Shown: piece after piece, positions 8,423 to 16,776 of the stretch | Numbering within the stretch: the first letter of the stretch is position 1 | Layout of the letters: every line of letters begins with the position of its first letter | NCBI RefSeq assembly: GCF_021216655.1 | Contig: NZ_CP080437.1 | Span: 3,038,001-3,102,000 of the forward strand | Length of the DNA stretch: 64,000 nucleotides | From: Clavibacter michiganensis | Lineage (GTDB): Bacteria > Actinomycetota > Actinomycetes > Actinomycetales > Microbacteriaceae | Direction of reading: 5' to 3' | Notes under the pieces: model-generated | Told to the model about the DNA's origin: nothing | Seen by the model: the letters and a program-made list of their open reading frames with translations, nothing else | Database searches by the model: none | Translations under genes and position numbers: made by a program

Positions 8423-11109
8423 CAGCCGGGTTCGGCGGGCTGCGGGCCCTGCACGGCCACGGCATCTCGCTGCCGGCCCCCGCGCTCGAGGGCGTCGTCG
8501 GCAGCATGTCGGGTCTGCTCCAGGCCCGGGGCATCCGTCCCGACGACCGCGTCGCGCTCGTCTCGGACGACTCCCCGCGCACCGTGATCGCGTGGCTCGC
8601 CCTGATCAACAGCGACGTGACGGTCGTCCTCGTGGACGACGTCGCGACGGCGTCGTCGTCGGCCGTCGGAGCCGCGTGGGTCGTCGTCACCGACCGTCGC
8701 GGCGTGCGCGACCGCGCGAGCGGTCCCGAGCGCGTCGTCGACGTGAGCGACGAGGTCCGCGCCGCCTGCCGTTCCCGGCCCGACGCGGGTCTGGACAGCC
8801 TCCGCGTGCCCGTCGACCTCGGCCGCTGGTTCCTCCGGGAGGAAGCCCTGGGCGTCCTGACCTCGGGCACGAGCGGGACGCCGGTCGTCGTCGTCAAGTC
8901 CGGCGCGGAGATCCTCGAGAACGTGCGCGCCACCATCAGGGCCGTCGGATACGGCGAGGGCGACGTCTTCATGCCGCTGCTCCCCCTGCGGGGCCAGTAC
9001 GGGGGCAGCGTCGTGCTCACCGCGATCGTCGCGGGCGGTGAGCTGGTGCTCACCTGCCGGCTGCGCATGGGCGAGGCCGTGCGCACCGCGGAGCGGCACG
9101 CGGTCACCGCGGTCGACGCGAGCCCGCGCGTCCACGAGGGCCTGCTCTCCTGGATCCGCGCGCATCCCGACGCGCTGCCCGGGCTGGCCTCCGTGCGCGT
9201 CTGGGGCGTGGGCGGCTCACCGGTCGGCCCCGGCCTGCTCCGCGACTTCCGGGCAGCGGTCGGCCGGCCCCTCATCGACGGCTACGGGTCCACGCAGCTC
9301 GGCAACGTGGCCTTCTCCCCCGATGGGGGACCGGGACTCGAGCCCGTCGACACGTACCGCACGAGGATCGCGCCCGTCACGGACGCGCACTCGCACTCCG
9401 ACACGGACTCGGAGACGGACTCGGACACGGACGCGATGGCCGGTCGGCTGCTCGTCCGCCGGACCGACGGGCGTCCGATGGCGCACGGCCGGCTGCCCGA
9501 CGCGGGCGACGGCTGGGCCGACACCGGGGACTACGCGAGCGTCGTCGACGGTCGGCTCCGGGTCCACGGCCGCTTCGGCGTCACCCAGCGCAACGGCTAC
9601 CTCCTCGACCTGGCCGCGATGGAGCTCCGTCTCCTCAGCCACGGGGTGCCGGCGGCGGCGGTCGCGATCGAGGGCGAGGGCGAGCCGCGCGTGTGGCTGT
9701 TCGTGGAGGACGAGCTGCGGCGGGCGGTGCCCTTCTGGCGGGGCATCGTCGAACACGTCCTGCCCGCCGAGGCGCAGCCGAACCACATCGAGGTCGTCGG
9801 CAAGCTGCCGCGGACAGCGGCCGACAAGGTCGGGAGGGACCGCGTGCGCGCGATGGCTCGCCGGCTGGAGCGCGGACGCGCCGTCCGCATGTCGGACGGC
9901 GCCGCGCCGGCGGACGACGCCGAGCTGCTCGACCACCTGATCCTGCGGGCCCGCGACCGCGGCGACCGGCTCCTCGACATCCTCACCGCGGCGGGCGACC
10001 GGGCCAGCGCCGAGACGGAGCTCGAGTCCTTCCTCGACGTCCTCGTCGACGCCTACGTCGACGCACCCCCTGGGGCGCCGGGCACGGGCCCGGACGATGA
10101 CGCGCGGGCGCCCGTCTTCGTCATGCTGCCGTCCAACGCCGTGCTGGAGTCGTTCGCCCTCTTCTGCATCGTCCCCCTGATCCAGGGGCGGCGCGTCGTC
10201 GTGCGTCCCGCGCGCGCCATCGAGGACGTCTTCCTCGCCGTCGTCGCGGAGTTCGCCGACCTCCTGCCGGGCGTGGAGGTGGACGGCTCGGACAGGACGC
10301 CCTTCCTGGCCCGAGCCCGCGCCGCGCAGGCGGACGTCGTCCTGAGCGGCCGGCGGAGCACGGCGGACGAGGTGGCGACGACGATCGGGCGGGCCCGTTC
10401 CCTGGTCTTCTTCGGCTCCGGGCACAACCCCGTGATCGTCGGCCCCGACGCGGACATCGCCCGGGCCGCCGAGGAGGTGGTGACCGCTCGGCTGCATGCC
10501 TGGGGCCAGGACTGCCTGGCACCGGACGTCGTGTTCGTCGACAGGCGCGTGGCGGACGCGTTCTCGGCCGCGCTCGTCGAGTCGGTGACCGCAGGTGCCG
10601 ACCGGCGGTCTCCGCTGCCCCCTCTCCTGCGGCGCAGGACGCTCTCGGGCGCGCTCGACTACCTCGCACGGCACGCGGACCGCGTCGCGCACGGCGGTGA
10701 GCCGCTCTGGCGCCGCCACACCATCTCCCCGGCGGTGGTGCGATTCGACCTCGACGCGTTCCCCGGACCCGAGGAGCACTTCGCCCCGATCATCACCGTC
10801 GTGGAGCACGACGACGTCGAGCGCGTCGTCGAGCTCCTGCTGACGACCGCCCCGTACCCCGAGAACGCCATGGGCGTGACCCTCTACGGCGTCGAGGACC
10901 GACACGCGCGCGCTCTCGTGGGCAGCTACACCGTCGCGGTCGACCGCCCGCTCGCGGGAGCGACGCGCGGCTACGAGCCGTTCGGCGGGGCGGGCGCGTC
11001 ATCCGGCTTCGTCCTCTCGGGCGGTCGCCGGCAGAACGGCCCCATCCACCTCCCCACCGCGCTCCACGGGGACCGCACGACGACCCCCACCGGAAGGATC
11101 GCGACATGA
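8419..11109 (+). CDS. adenylate-forming ligase fused to aldehyde dehydrogenase
   Basis: An 896-residue two-domain enzyme. The N-terminal half is an ANL-superfamily ligase: LTSGTSGTP at about 147-155, DGYGSTQLGN near 290, ADTGDYA near 370 and the A10-like PRTAADKVGRD near 465. The C-terminal half is an aldehyde-dehydrogenase or LuxC-like reductase with GQDC and Cys699 as the nucleophile, then NGPIHLP near the end. A Ser/Thr/Asp repeat linker (SDTDSETDSDTD) interrupts the ligase domain near residue 330. No carrier domain lies between the halves, unlike carboxylic acid reductases. The likely role is to activate a carboxylic acid as acyl-AMP and reduce it to an aldehyde for the acyl part of the product. 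The start is the ATG overlapping the GNAT stop. Confidence 0.8.
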   Translation: MTAGFGGLRALHGHGISLPAPALEGVVGSMSGLLQARGIRPDDRVALVSDDSPRTVIAWLALINSDVTVVLVDDVATASSSAVGAAWVVVTDRRGVRDRASGPERVVDVSDEVRAACRSRPDAGLDSLRVPVDLGRWFLREEALGVLTSGTSGTPVVVVKSGAEILENVRATIRAVGYGEGDVFMPLLPLRGQYGGSVVLTAIVAGGELVLTCRLRMGEAVRTAERHAVTAVDASPRVHEGLLSWIRAHPDALPGLASVRVWGVGGSPVGPGLLRDFRAAVGRPLIDGYGSTQLGNVAFSPDGGPGLEPVDTYRTRIAPVTDAHSHSDTDSETDSDTDAMAGRLLVRRTDGRPMAHGRLPDAGDGWADTGDYASVVDGRLRVHGRFGVTQRNGYLLDLAAMELRLLSHGVPAAAVAIEGEGEPRVWLFVEDELRRAVPFWRGIVEHVLPAEAQPNHIEVVGKLPRTAADKVGRDRVRAMARRLERGRAVRMSDGAAPADDAELLDHLILRARDRGDRLLDILTAAGDRASAETELESFLDVLVDAYVDAPPGAPGTGPDDDARAPVFVMLPSNAVLESFALFCIVPLIQGRRVVVRPARAIEDVFLAVVAEFADLLPGVEVDGSDRTPFLARARAAQADVVLSGRRSTADEVATTIGRARSLVFFGSGHNPVIVGPDADIARAAEEVVTARLHAWGQDCLAPDVVFVDRRVADAFSAALVESVTAGADRRSPLPPLLRRRTLSGALDYLARHADRVAHGGEPLWRRHTISPAVVRFDLDAFPGPEEHFAPIITVVEHDDVERVVELLLTTAPYPENAMGVTLYGVEDRHARALVGSYTVAVDRPLAGATRGYEPFGGAGASSGFVLSGGRRQNGPIHLPTALHGDRTTTPTGRIAT

Positions 11110-12353
11110 GCACGCACCGTGTCCTCGTGACCGGGATCGGCGCCGTGACGCCGCTCGGCCCGACAATGACCACCACCTGGGACCGCCTCCTGGAGGGGAG
11201 GAGCGGGATCGACCGCCTGCAGGGCATCCCGGCCGACGACCTCCGCGTCCGGATCGGCGGGGAGGTCGCGGACTTCGACCCGGGCCTGCACCTCAGCCAC
11301 GCGGACCTCCGCCGCCACGACCCCTACGCCTGGTACGGCATCGCCGCGGCCGAGGAGGCGCTCCTCACCTCCGGCTGCCTGCGCGACGGGGCGATGGGCA
11401 TCGACCAGGCGACCACCGGGGTGACCACCGCCACCGGGTACGGGGCGTCCAAGCTCAACCAGGACGGGACGCGCGTCCTCGATGCGAACGGCCCCCGCGC
11501 CGTCTCGCCGTACCTCGCGGTGTACGGCTCCCCGGACGTGCTCGGCGCGCACATCAGCATCGCCCACGGGCTGCGGGGGGCGAGCTACGCGCTCTCCGCC
11601 GCGTGCGCCACGGGGGCCATCGCGCTGGGCGAGGCGATGCGCGCCATCCGGCACGGCTACCTCTCGGCCGTCCTCGTGGTCGGCGCGGAGCACCCCCTGA
11701 ACCGGCAGGACATCTCGGCGACGGCCAACACCCGTGCGCTCACGGCCGAGTGGAACGACGATCCGTCGCGCGCGAGCCGTCCGTTCGACCGGCGGAGGTC
11801 CGGGTTCGTGATGTCGTCGGGGGCCACGGCGATGCTGCTGGAGTCCGAGGAGTCCGCGCGTCGGCACGGCCGGGTCGGGATCGCCGAGCTCGCCGGCTAC
11901 GGGGTCACGACCGACGCCCACCACATGACCGCGCCGGAGCCCACGGGCGCGGGCGCCGTCGCGGCGATGCGCGCGGCCCTTGCCGACGGCGGCGAGTCCC
12001 CCGACGGGATCGACCACGTGAACGCGCACGGCACGAGCACGCAGATGAACGACGCCACGGAGCTCGGGGCGATCCGGGAGGTGTTCGGTCCGCGGGCGAC
12101 GCGACTGCCGATCACGGCGACGAAGTCGATGACCGGGCACCTGCTGGGCGCCACCGGGGTCCTCGAGGCGGCCATCGCCGCCCTGACCGTGAACCGCGGC
12201 GTCATCCCGCCCACCATCAACCTCGAGGACAACGAGTTCCCGGACTACGACATCGTGACGACGACGCGACGGCAGGAGGTCCGGGCCGTGCTCTCCAACT
12301 CGTTCGGGTTCGGTGGGCACAACGCGAGCCTGCTGCTCCGGGCCGTCGGATGA
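11106..12353 (+). CDS. 3-oxoacyl-ACP synthase (FabF-like KAS)
   Basis: A 415-residue condensing enzyme of the KAS II type. The Cys-His-His triad is intact: Cys167 in SAACATG, His308 in VNAHGTST and His345 in TKSMTGHLLGATG. The glycine-rich end SFGFGGHN is present. It would extend or load an acyl chain by decarboxylative condensation. No acyl carrier protein, ketoreductase or malonyltransferase is encoded nearby, so it must borrow these from primary fatty-acid synthesis, or it works on CoA esters. It overlaps both neighbours by four bases, which places it firmly in the operon. Confidence 0.88.
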   Translation: MSTHRVLVTGIGAVTPLGPTMTTTWDRLLEGRSGIDRLQGIPADDLRVRIGGEVADFDPGLHLSHADLRRHDPYAWYGIAAAEEALLTSGCLRDGAMGIDQATTGVTTATGYGASKLNQDGTRVLDANGPRAVSPYLAVYGSPDVLGAHISIAHGLRGASYALSAACATGAIALGEAMRAIRHGYLSAVLVVGAEHPLNRQDISATANTRALTAEWNDDPSRASRPFDRRRSGFVMSSGATAMLLESEESARRHGRVGIAELAGYGVTTDAHHMTAPEPTGAGAVAAMRAALADGGESPDGIDHVNAHGTSTQMNDATELGAIREVFGPRATRLPITATKSMTGHLLGATGVLEAAIAALTVNRGVIPPTINLEDNEFPDYDIVTTTRRQEVRAVLSNSFGFGGHNASLLLRAVG

Positions 12354-13999
12354 GCGGGGCATTAGGGCACCCGGATCCCGCGGCGGGGGAGCGCGCGATC
12401 CCGCCCGACGCGGCGACGTCGGATCCGTGGGCCGTGGTCGCGCGGACCCTCTTGGAGCACGGCGTCCGTCAGGTCCTCGGCCTGCCCGACGACGACATGG
12501 CCTCGCTGGCCGCGTTCCGCACCGCGGGCATCGACTTCGTCTGGATGAGCAGCCAGCGGACGGCCGTGTCCGCCGCCGCAGGGCAGGCGATCGCGTCCCG
12601 ACGTCCCGCCGTCGTGGTCGTGGGCCGCGGTCCGGGAGTCGCCGCGACGGTGCCGTCCCTCCTCGAGGCGCTCGCCGCGCACGCCCCCGTGCTGGTCCTC
12701 GCGTCGGGCACGGCGTCGGCCAGGCTCCGCGACCGTGCGTTCCAGGACGCCCCGACGCTGGCGCTGGCGGCGCCGGTCACCGTCTGGGCGGAACGCGTCG
12801 AGACGGGGGCGGCGCTCCCGGGGGCGATCGCCGAGGCGCTCGCCCGGGCCGGGGCCGTGCCGGGCGGACCGGTGCTGCTCGAGATCCCGGACGGTCTGAC
12901 GGTGGAGGGGGAGGTGCGCCGCCCGAGCACGAGGATGGAGCTGCCGGAGCTCCTGTCGGCGTTCCTCGCCGCCGAGCGTCCGGTGATCCTCGTGGGCGGC
13001 GGCGCCCGCGGGGCGGTCCCGCCGGCCGCTCTCCACGAGCTGGCCGACAGGGCCGGGGCGGGCGTGGCGGTGACCGCGTCCGGTCGCGGCGCGGCCTCGG
13101 AGGGCGCGTCCACGTTCCTCGGCGTCGCCGGGCTCTACCTCCCCGAGGAGAGCGCGGCCGTCGTGCGCGACGCGACCGTCGTGCTCGCGGTCGGCACCCG
13201 GTTGGAGGAGACCGCGGTCACGGGCCTCCCCGGCGACACCCCCGTGCTGCAGGTCGACGCCGCCGTCTCGGGCATCGACCGTGGGCGCGCGGGCGGTCAC
13301 GTCATCGCCGACGCGGGCGACGCCCTGCGGGCGCTCGCGGAGGCGCTGCCGGAGGCGCGGACGACGCATGCCGCCTGGCGACGACGCGTCGCCTCGGCCA
13401 TCCCCGCAGCCGTGCGCTCCGAGCGCTACCGGGGATCCCCGCTGGCCGCCGTGCTGCGGTCGCTCGCGGATGCGCTCCCCGAGGGCACCGTGGTGGTCCA
13501 CGAGAACGGGCTCCGCGACATCTGGAGCTACCTCGCGCCCGTCTTCCGGCTGCCCGACGGCTGCACGGCGGTGGCACCCTCCGAGCTGACGACGCTCGGA
13601 TCCGGCGTCGCCGCAGCCGCGGGCATCGCGCTGGGCGGCGCACCCCTCACGGTGTGCATCTGCGGCGACGGCGCCTTCTCGACTCTCCTGCCCGACCTCG
13701 GCCTCTTCGCCCGGCGCCCGATGCCGCTGCTGTACGTGATCCTCGACGACGGCGGCTACGGCTGGCTCGACAGCCAGGCGCGGGCTGCGGGTCTCGCGTC
13801 GGACTTCACCCGGGGGTCGCTCATCGAGGCGCTGCTCCCCTCGGTCGGCGGATCCTGCGAGGTCCTCACGGTCGGAGACGGGGGCGATCCCGCACCCGTG
13901 CTCCGCGACGCCGTGGCCCGCGCCGGACTCGGCCGGGTGACCCTCGTGCGGGTGCCGGTCGGCCGCGCGGACGTCCCGCCCCTGAACGAGGCGCCATGA
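12350..13999 (+). CDS. ThDP-dependent enzyme, acetolactate-synthase-like
   Basis: A 549-residue protein with the three-domain fold of ThDP decarboxylases and carboligases. The cofactor motif begins with GDGAFS, and its usual Asn-Asn/Asp position reads DDGGYGW. In the Pyr domain, the segment that normally holds the catalytic Glu (HE in the RHEQxA context) reads SSQRTA, so Glu is replaced by Gln69. The enzyme may therefore perform carboligation or decarboxylation without the usual proton relay, or have lost activity. Beside an aldehyde-forming enzyme, an acyloin-type condensation is an attractive guess. It is joined by ATGA overlaps to the KAS upstream and the flavoprotein downstream. Confidence 0.75.
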   Translation: MSGALGHPDPAAGERAIPPDAATSDPWAVVARTLLEHGVRQVLGLPDDDMASLAAFRTAGIDFVWMSSQRTAVSAAAGQAIASRRPAVVVVGRGPGVAATVPSLLEALAAHAPVLVLASGTASARLRDRAFQDAPTLALAAPVTVWAERVETGAALPGAIAEALARAGAVPGGPVLLEIPDGLTVEGEVRRPSTRMELPELLSAFLAAERPVILVGGGARGAVPPAALHELADRAGAGVAVTASGRGAASEGASTFLGVAGLYLPEESAAVVRDATVVLAVGTRLEETAVTGLPGDTPVLQVDAAVSGIDRGRAGGHVIADAGDALRALAEALPEARTTHAAWRRRVASAIPAAVRSERYRGSPLAAVLRSLADALPEGTVVVHENGLRDIWSYLAPVFRLPDGCTAVAPSELTTLGSGVAAAAGIALGGAPLTVCICGDGAFSTLLPDLGLFARRPMPLLYVILDDGGYGWLDSQARAAGLASDFTRGSLIEALLPSVGGSCEVLTVGDGGDPAPVLRDAVARAGLGRVTLVRVPVGRADVPPLNEAP

Positions 14000-14631
14000 C
14001 GCCGGCGCCGGAGACGTTCAGCCGACCGCGCGACCTGCCGCTCGCCCGGGGGCGACTGCTGCTCATCGGCACGGGCGCGTTCGGGGTCACCCAGCTGCCG
14101 CAGTGGATCGTCGCGCTGCGGCGTTGGTACGGGGTGGACGTCCGCACCTGCGTGACCCACTCCGCCGTCCGCCTGGTCGCGCCGGGCGCGCTCGCCGTGG
14201 CCAGCGGTCACGCGGTCGCCGGCCCCGACTGGGACACGTCGACCGGTCGGGTGCCGCACCGGGACCTCGCGTCGTGGCCCGACCTCGTGATCGTCGCCCC
14301 CGCGACGACCGCCTTCATCGGCAAGCTGGCCCACGGTCAGCCCGACAGCCTCGCCCTGGCCTGCGCCATGGACACGTCCGCGCCCGTGGTGGTCGCGCCG
14401 TCCCTCCCTGAGGGGACCTCCCGCTTCCCGCCGGTGGTGCGGAACCTCCGGTCGCTCGCGGCGGACGGGATCTTCGTGGTGCCGACCATCGCCGGGGTCT
14501 CCCTGGACGACGGAGGTCCCACGACGGGTGCCATGGCCGGGCTCGTCGACATCCTCCGGCACGCCAGACATGCCGTCCACGCGCCCGGGTCTCCCGAGGA
14601 CGCATCACGAGAAAGGGAAAGCCATGAATGA
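13996..14631 (+). CDS. lanD: flavoprotein cysteine decarboxylase, EpiD/LanD family
   Basis: A 211-residue member of the HFCD flavoprotein family (EpiD, MrsD, phosphopantothenoylcysteine decarboxylase). The FMN-binding start LLLIGTGAFG and the motif APATTAFIGKLAHGQPDSL are clear. His88 in VPHRDLASWPD corresponds to the catalytic His of EpiD. The substrate-clamp PxMNxxMW is not recognisable and is replaced by APSLPEGTSRFPPV. The predicted role is oxidative decarboxylation of the precursor's C-terminal Cys to the enethiol that closes the avionin ring. The coenzyme A pathway enzyme is normally a larger Dfp protein, so a specialised role is more likely. It overlaps the ABC ATPase gene by eight bases. 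Confidence 0.85.
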   Translation: MTPAPETFSRPRDLPLARGRLLLIGTGAFGVTQLPQWIVALRRWYGVDVRTCVTHSAVRLVAPGALAVASGHAVAGPDWDTSTGRVPHRDLASWPDLVIVAPATTAFIGKLAHGQPDSLALACAMDTSAPVVVAPSLPEGTSRFPPVVRNLRSLAADGIFVVPTIAGVSLDDGGPTTGAMAGLVDILRHARHAVHAPGSPEDASRERESHE

Positions 14632-15322
14632 CGAGCTCCTGTCCGCCCACGGGGTGGGCAAGACGTACAGCACGCGCAGCACGACCTCCACGGCGCTCGA
14701 CGACGTCTCCCTGGAGGTGCGCGCCGGCGACCGGCTCGCGATCACCGGCCGCAGCGGGAGCGGCAAGTCCACGCTCATGCACGTGCTGAGCCTGCTCCAC
14801 TCGCCCACGTCCGGGGACGTGCGGGTCGCGGGGCAGCCCGCGAGCGGCATGTCGGAGCGGCAGAAGGACCGCGTGCGGAACGAGCGCTTCGGGTTCGTGT
14901 TCCAGAACTTCCAGCTCGACCACCGCCAGTCGGTCGCCGACAACGTGAGCCTGCCGCTCCGGATCGCCGGGAAGAGTCGAGCCGCCGCCCGACGCCGATC
15001 CCTGGATCTCCTGGATCGCTTCGGACTGGCGGCGCTCGCCGCGCGTCGTGCCGGCGACCTGTCCGGCGGACAGAAGCAGCGCGTCGCGATCGCACGTGCT
15101 CTCGCCAACGAGCCGCAGATCCTGTTCGCGGACGAGCCGACCGGCAGCCTCGACTCGCAGAACGCGGAGGTGGTGGCGGAGACCCTGCTCGCCTACCCCG
15201 ACGAGGGCGACACCGCCCTGGTCCTCGTGACCCATGACGACGCGCTCGCGCGACGCTGCTCACGGGTGATCCGCGTCCAGGACGGTCGGCTCGCCGACCT
15301 CGCCGAGGCGGTGGCGCGATGA
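14624..15322 (+). CDS. ABC transporter ATP-binding protein (MacB/LolD type)
   Basis: A 232-residue ABC ATPase: Walker A GRSGSGKST near residue 43, Q-loop FQNFQL, signature LSGGQKQR, Walker B ILFADEPTGSLD and switch His in VTHDD. The start ATG lies inside the end of lanD and is preceded by AAAGGGAAA. It forms a transporter with the permease that follows and overlaps it by four bases. In this operon it most likely exports the finished lipopeptide or protects the producer. MacB-type systems are known for both roles. Confidence 0.92.
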   Translation: MNDELLSAHGVGKTYSTRSTTSTALDDVSLEVRAGDRLAITGRSGSGKSTLMHVLSLLHSPTSGDVRVAGQPASGMSERQKDRVRNERFGFVFQNFQLDHRQSVADNVSLPLRIAGKSRAAARRRSLDLLDRFGLAALAARRAGDLSGGQKQRVAIARALANEPQILFADEPTGSLDSQNAEVVAETLLAYPDEGDTALVLVTHDDALARRCSRVIRVQDGRLADLAEAVAR

Positions 15323-16548
15323 GGGCCGGGTTCGTCATCTCCGAGGCCGTGTCGCATCTGCGCGAACGGCCCCTCCGCACGGTGCTCAGCGCCAGCGCCG
15401 TCGCCGTGGGCGCCTTCACCCTCACCCTCACGAGCGGCATCGGGGCCGGCGTCAACCAGTACATCGCCGCGCAGGAACGCTCCATCGGGGCCGAGGACGT
15501 CGTCATCGTGACGCCGGCCGGGCTCGGCGAGGGCGGCCTGACGCCCTACAGCAGCGAGGCGGCCGGGTCCGCGGCGATCTCCGAGGACGACATCCGCGCG
15601 ATGGGCGACGCAGCCGGCGTGGAGCGGGTCGAGCCCGTGGCACCCGCCAGCCCGGAGTTCGTGCGGATCGAGGACGAGCGCTTCGTCGCCCCCATGGCCG
15701 ACGCCGTGCCGGGCATGCGATTCGACGTGGTGGCCGGCGAGCAGCTCGACGTCGAGGGCGCCGAGCCGGAGATCCTCCTCCCGCTCTCCGCCGTCCGGGA
15801 TTCGTCGTTCGCCGAGCCGAGCGACGCCGTGGGCCGGTCCGTGACCTTCGGGATCGTGTCGGCAGACGGGCAGACCCGCACAGTGGACGCCGAGATCGCG
15901 GGCGTGGTCGAGAAGACCATCACGGGGGATGCCATCCGCCCGAACTTCGCCCTCAGCCGCGCGATGCTCGACATCCAGCGCACGGGACTGCCCGACGGGA
16001 GCCCCGTCTCGTACTCGGGAGCGGTGCTCACGTCGACGGCGGTCCCGGAGACCATCGCCGACATGCAGGACCGCGGCTTCGCCGCCCAGACGGTCTCCGA
16101 CCAGCTCGGGTCGTTCCGCGACGTCGTCGACGTCGCCGTGCTCGTGCTCGGCGCGTTCTCCGCGCTCGCCCTGCTCTCGGCGGGCTTCGGGATCGTGAAC
16201 TCCATGCTGACGTCGGTGCAGCAGCGCACCCGCACCATCGGGCTGTTCCGCGCGCTCGGCGGATCCCGGGCCGCGCTGGCGGTCATCACGACGACCGAGT
16301 CGCTCCTGACGGCGCTCATCGGGGGTCTGTCCGCGATGGCCCTCGCCGTCGGCCTCGGGTGGTCGCTCGCCCCGTCGGTCGCGCGCGGCATGGGGCTCGA
16401 CCTCCCCGGCTTCTCGCTCTTCGTCGCCTCGCCGGGCGCGCTGCTCGTGATCGCCGCCATCGTCGTCGGCCTCGCGGTCGTCGCGGCCGTCGTCCCCGCG
16501 CGCCGCGCGGCGAGGATGGATCCCGTCACGGCCCTGCAGGAGGAGTGA
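15319..16548 (+). CDS. ABC transporter permease (MacB/FtsX type)
   Basis: A 409-residue permease. One membrane segment near residues 20-40 is followed by a large extracytoplasmic MacB-PCD-like domain (about 45-265). Three membrane segments then form the FtsX domain near 275-300, 325-350 and 370-395, and the protein ends in the typical PARRAARMDPVTALQEE. Only one ATPase and one permease gene are present, so the transporter would be a homodimer of each. It is the partner of the ATPase at 14624. Confidence 0.9.
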   Translation: MRAGFVISEAVSHLRERPLRTVLSASAVAVGAFTLTLTSGIGAGVNQYIAAQERSIGAEDVVIVTPAGLGEGGLTPYSSEAAGSAAISEDDIRAMGDAAGVERVEPVAPASPEFVRIEDERFVAPMADAVPGMRFDVVAGEQLDVEGAEPEILLPLSAVRDSSFAEPSDAVGRSVTFGIVSADGQTRTVDAEIAGVVEKTITGDAIRPNFALSRAMLDIQRTGLPDGSPVSYSGAVLTSTAVPETIADMQDRGFAAQTVSDQLGSFRDVVDVAVLVLGAFSALALLSAGFGIVNSMLTSVQQRTRTIGLFRALGGSRAALAVITTTESLLTALIGGLSAMALAVGLGWSLAPSVARGMGLDLPGFSLFVASPGALLVIAAIVVGLAVVAAVVPARRAARMDPVTALQEE

Positions 16549-16549
16549 C

Positions 16550-16603
16550 ATGGACGTCGGCATCGACCTCGCGCGCTCCGGGATCCCCGGGCATCGGGCG
16601 TGA
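16550..16603 (+). CDS. possible 17-aa coupled peptide
   Basis: An ATG one base after the permease stop, preceded by CAGGAGGAG, opens a 17-residue frame (MDVGIDLARSGIPGHRA). It ends in a TGA overlapping a GTG start of the next small frame. The ribosome site is good and the spacing is operon-like, but the peptide is too short to judge. It may be the first half of a gene broken by a frameshift near 16600. Confidence 0.3.
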   Translation: MDVGIDLARSGIPGHRA

Positions 16604-16776
16604 CGGGGTTCGAGCCTGTCCTCGAGGTCGTCACGCCTCCCCTCTCCGTGCTGGAGCCCGTCGACGACCGTGAGCCGGTGCGGGAGGGCTCGGCGCGCGA
16701 GCCCTCCCGGGGACGCGCCGAGTCCCCGGTCCTGCCGGGCGCCGACGCGCCGCGGCGCGAGGGGGCGGCGGCGTGA
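16600..16776 (+). CDS. possible 58-aa hypothetical protein
   Basis: A 58-codon frame with a GTG start overlaps the 17-aa frame before it (GTGA) and the GAP-family gene after it (GTGA). The peptide is rich in Glu, Pro, Arg and Val, has no membrane segment and resembles nothing I know. The double overlap is the only argument that it is translated. Joined to the preceding frame by a frameshift it would be about 75 residues. Confidence 0.3.
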   Translation: MTGFEPVLEVVTPPLSVLEPVDDREPVREGSAREPSRGRAESPVLPGADAPRREGAAA

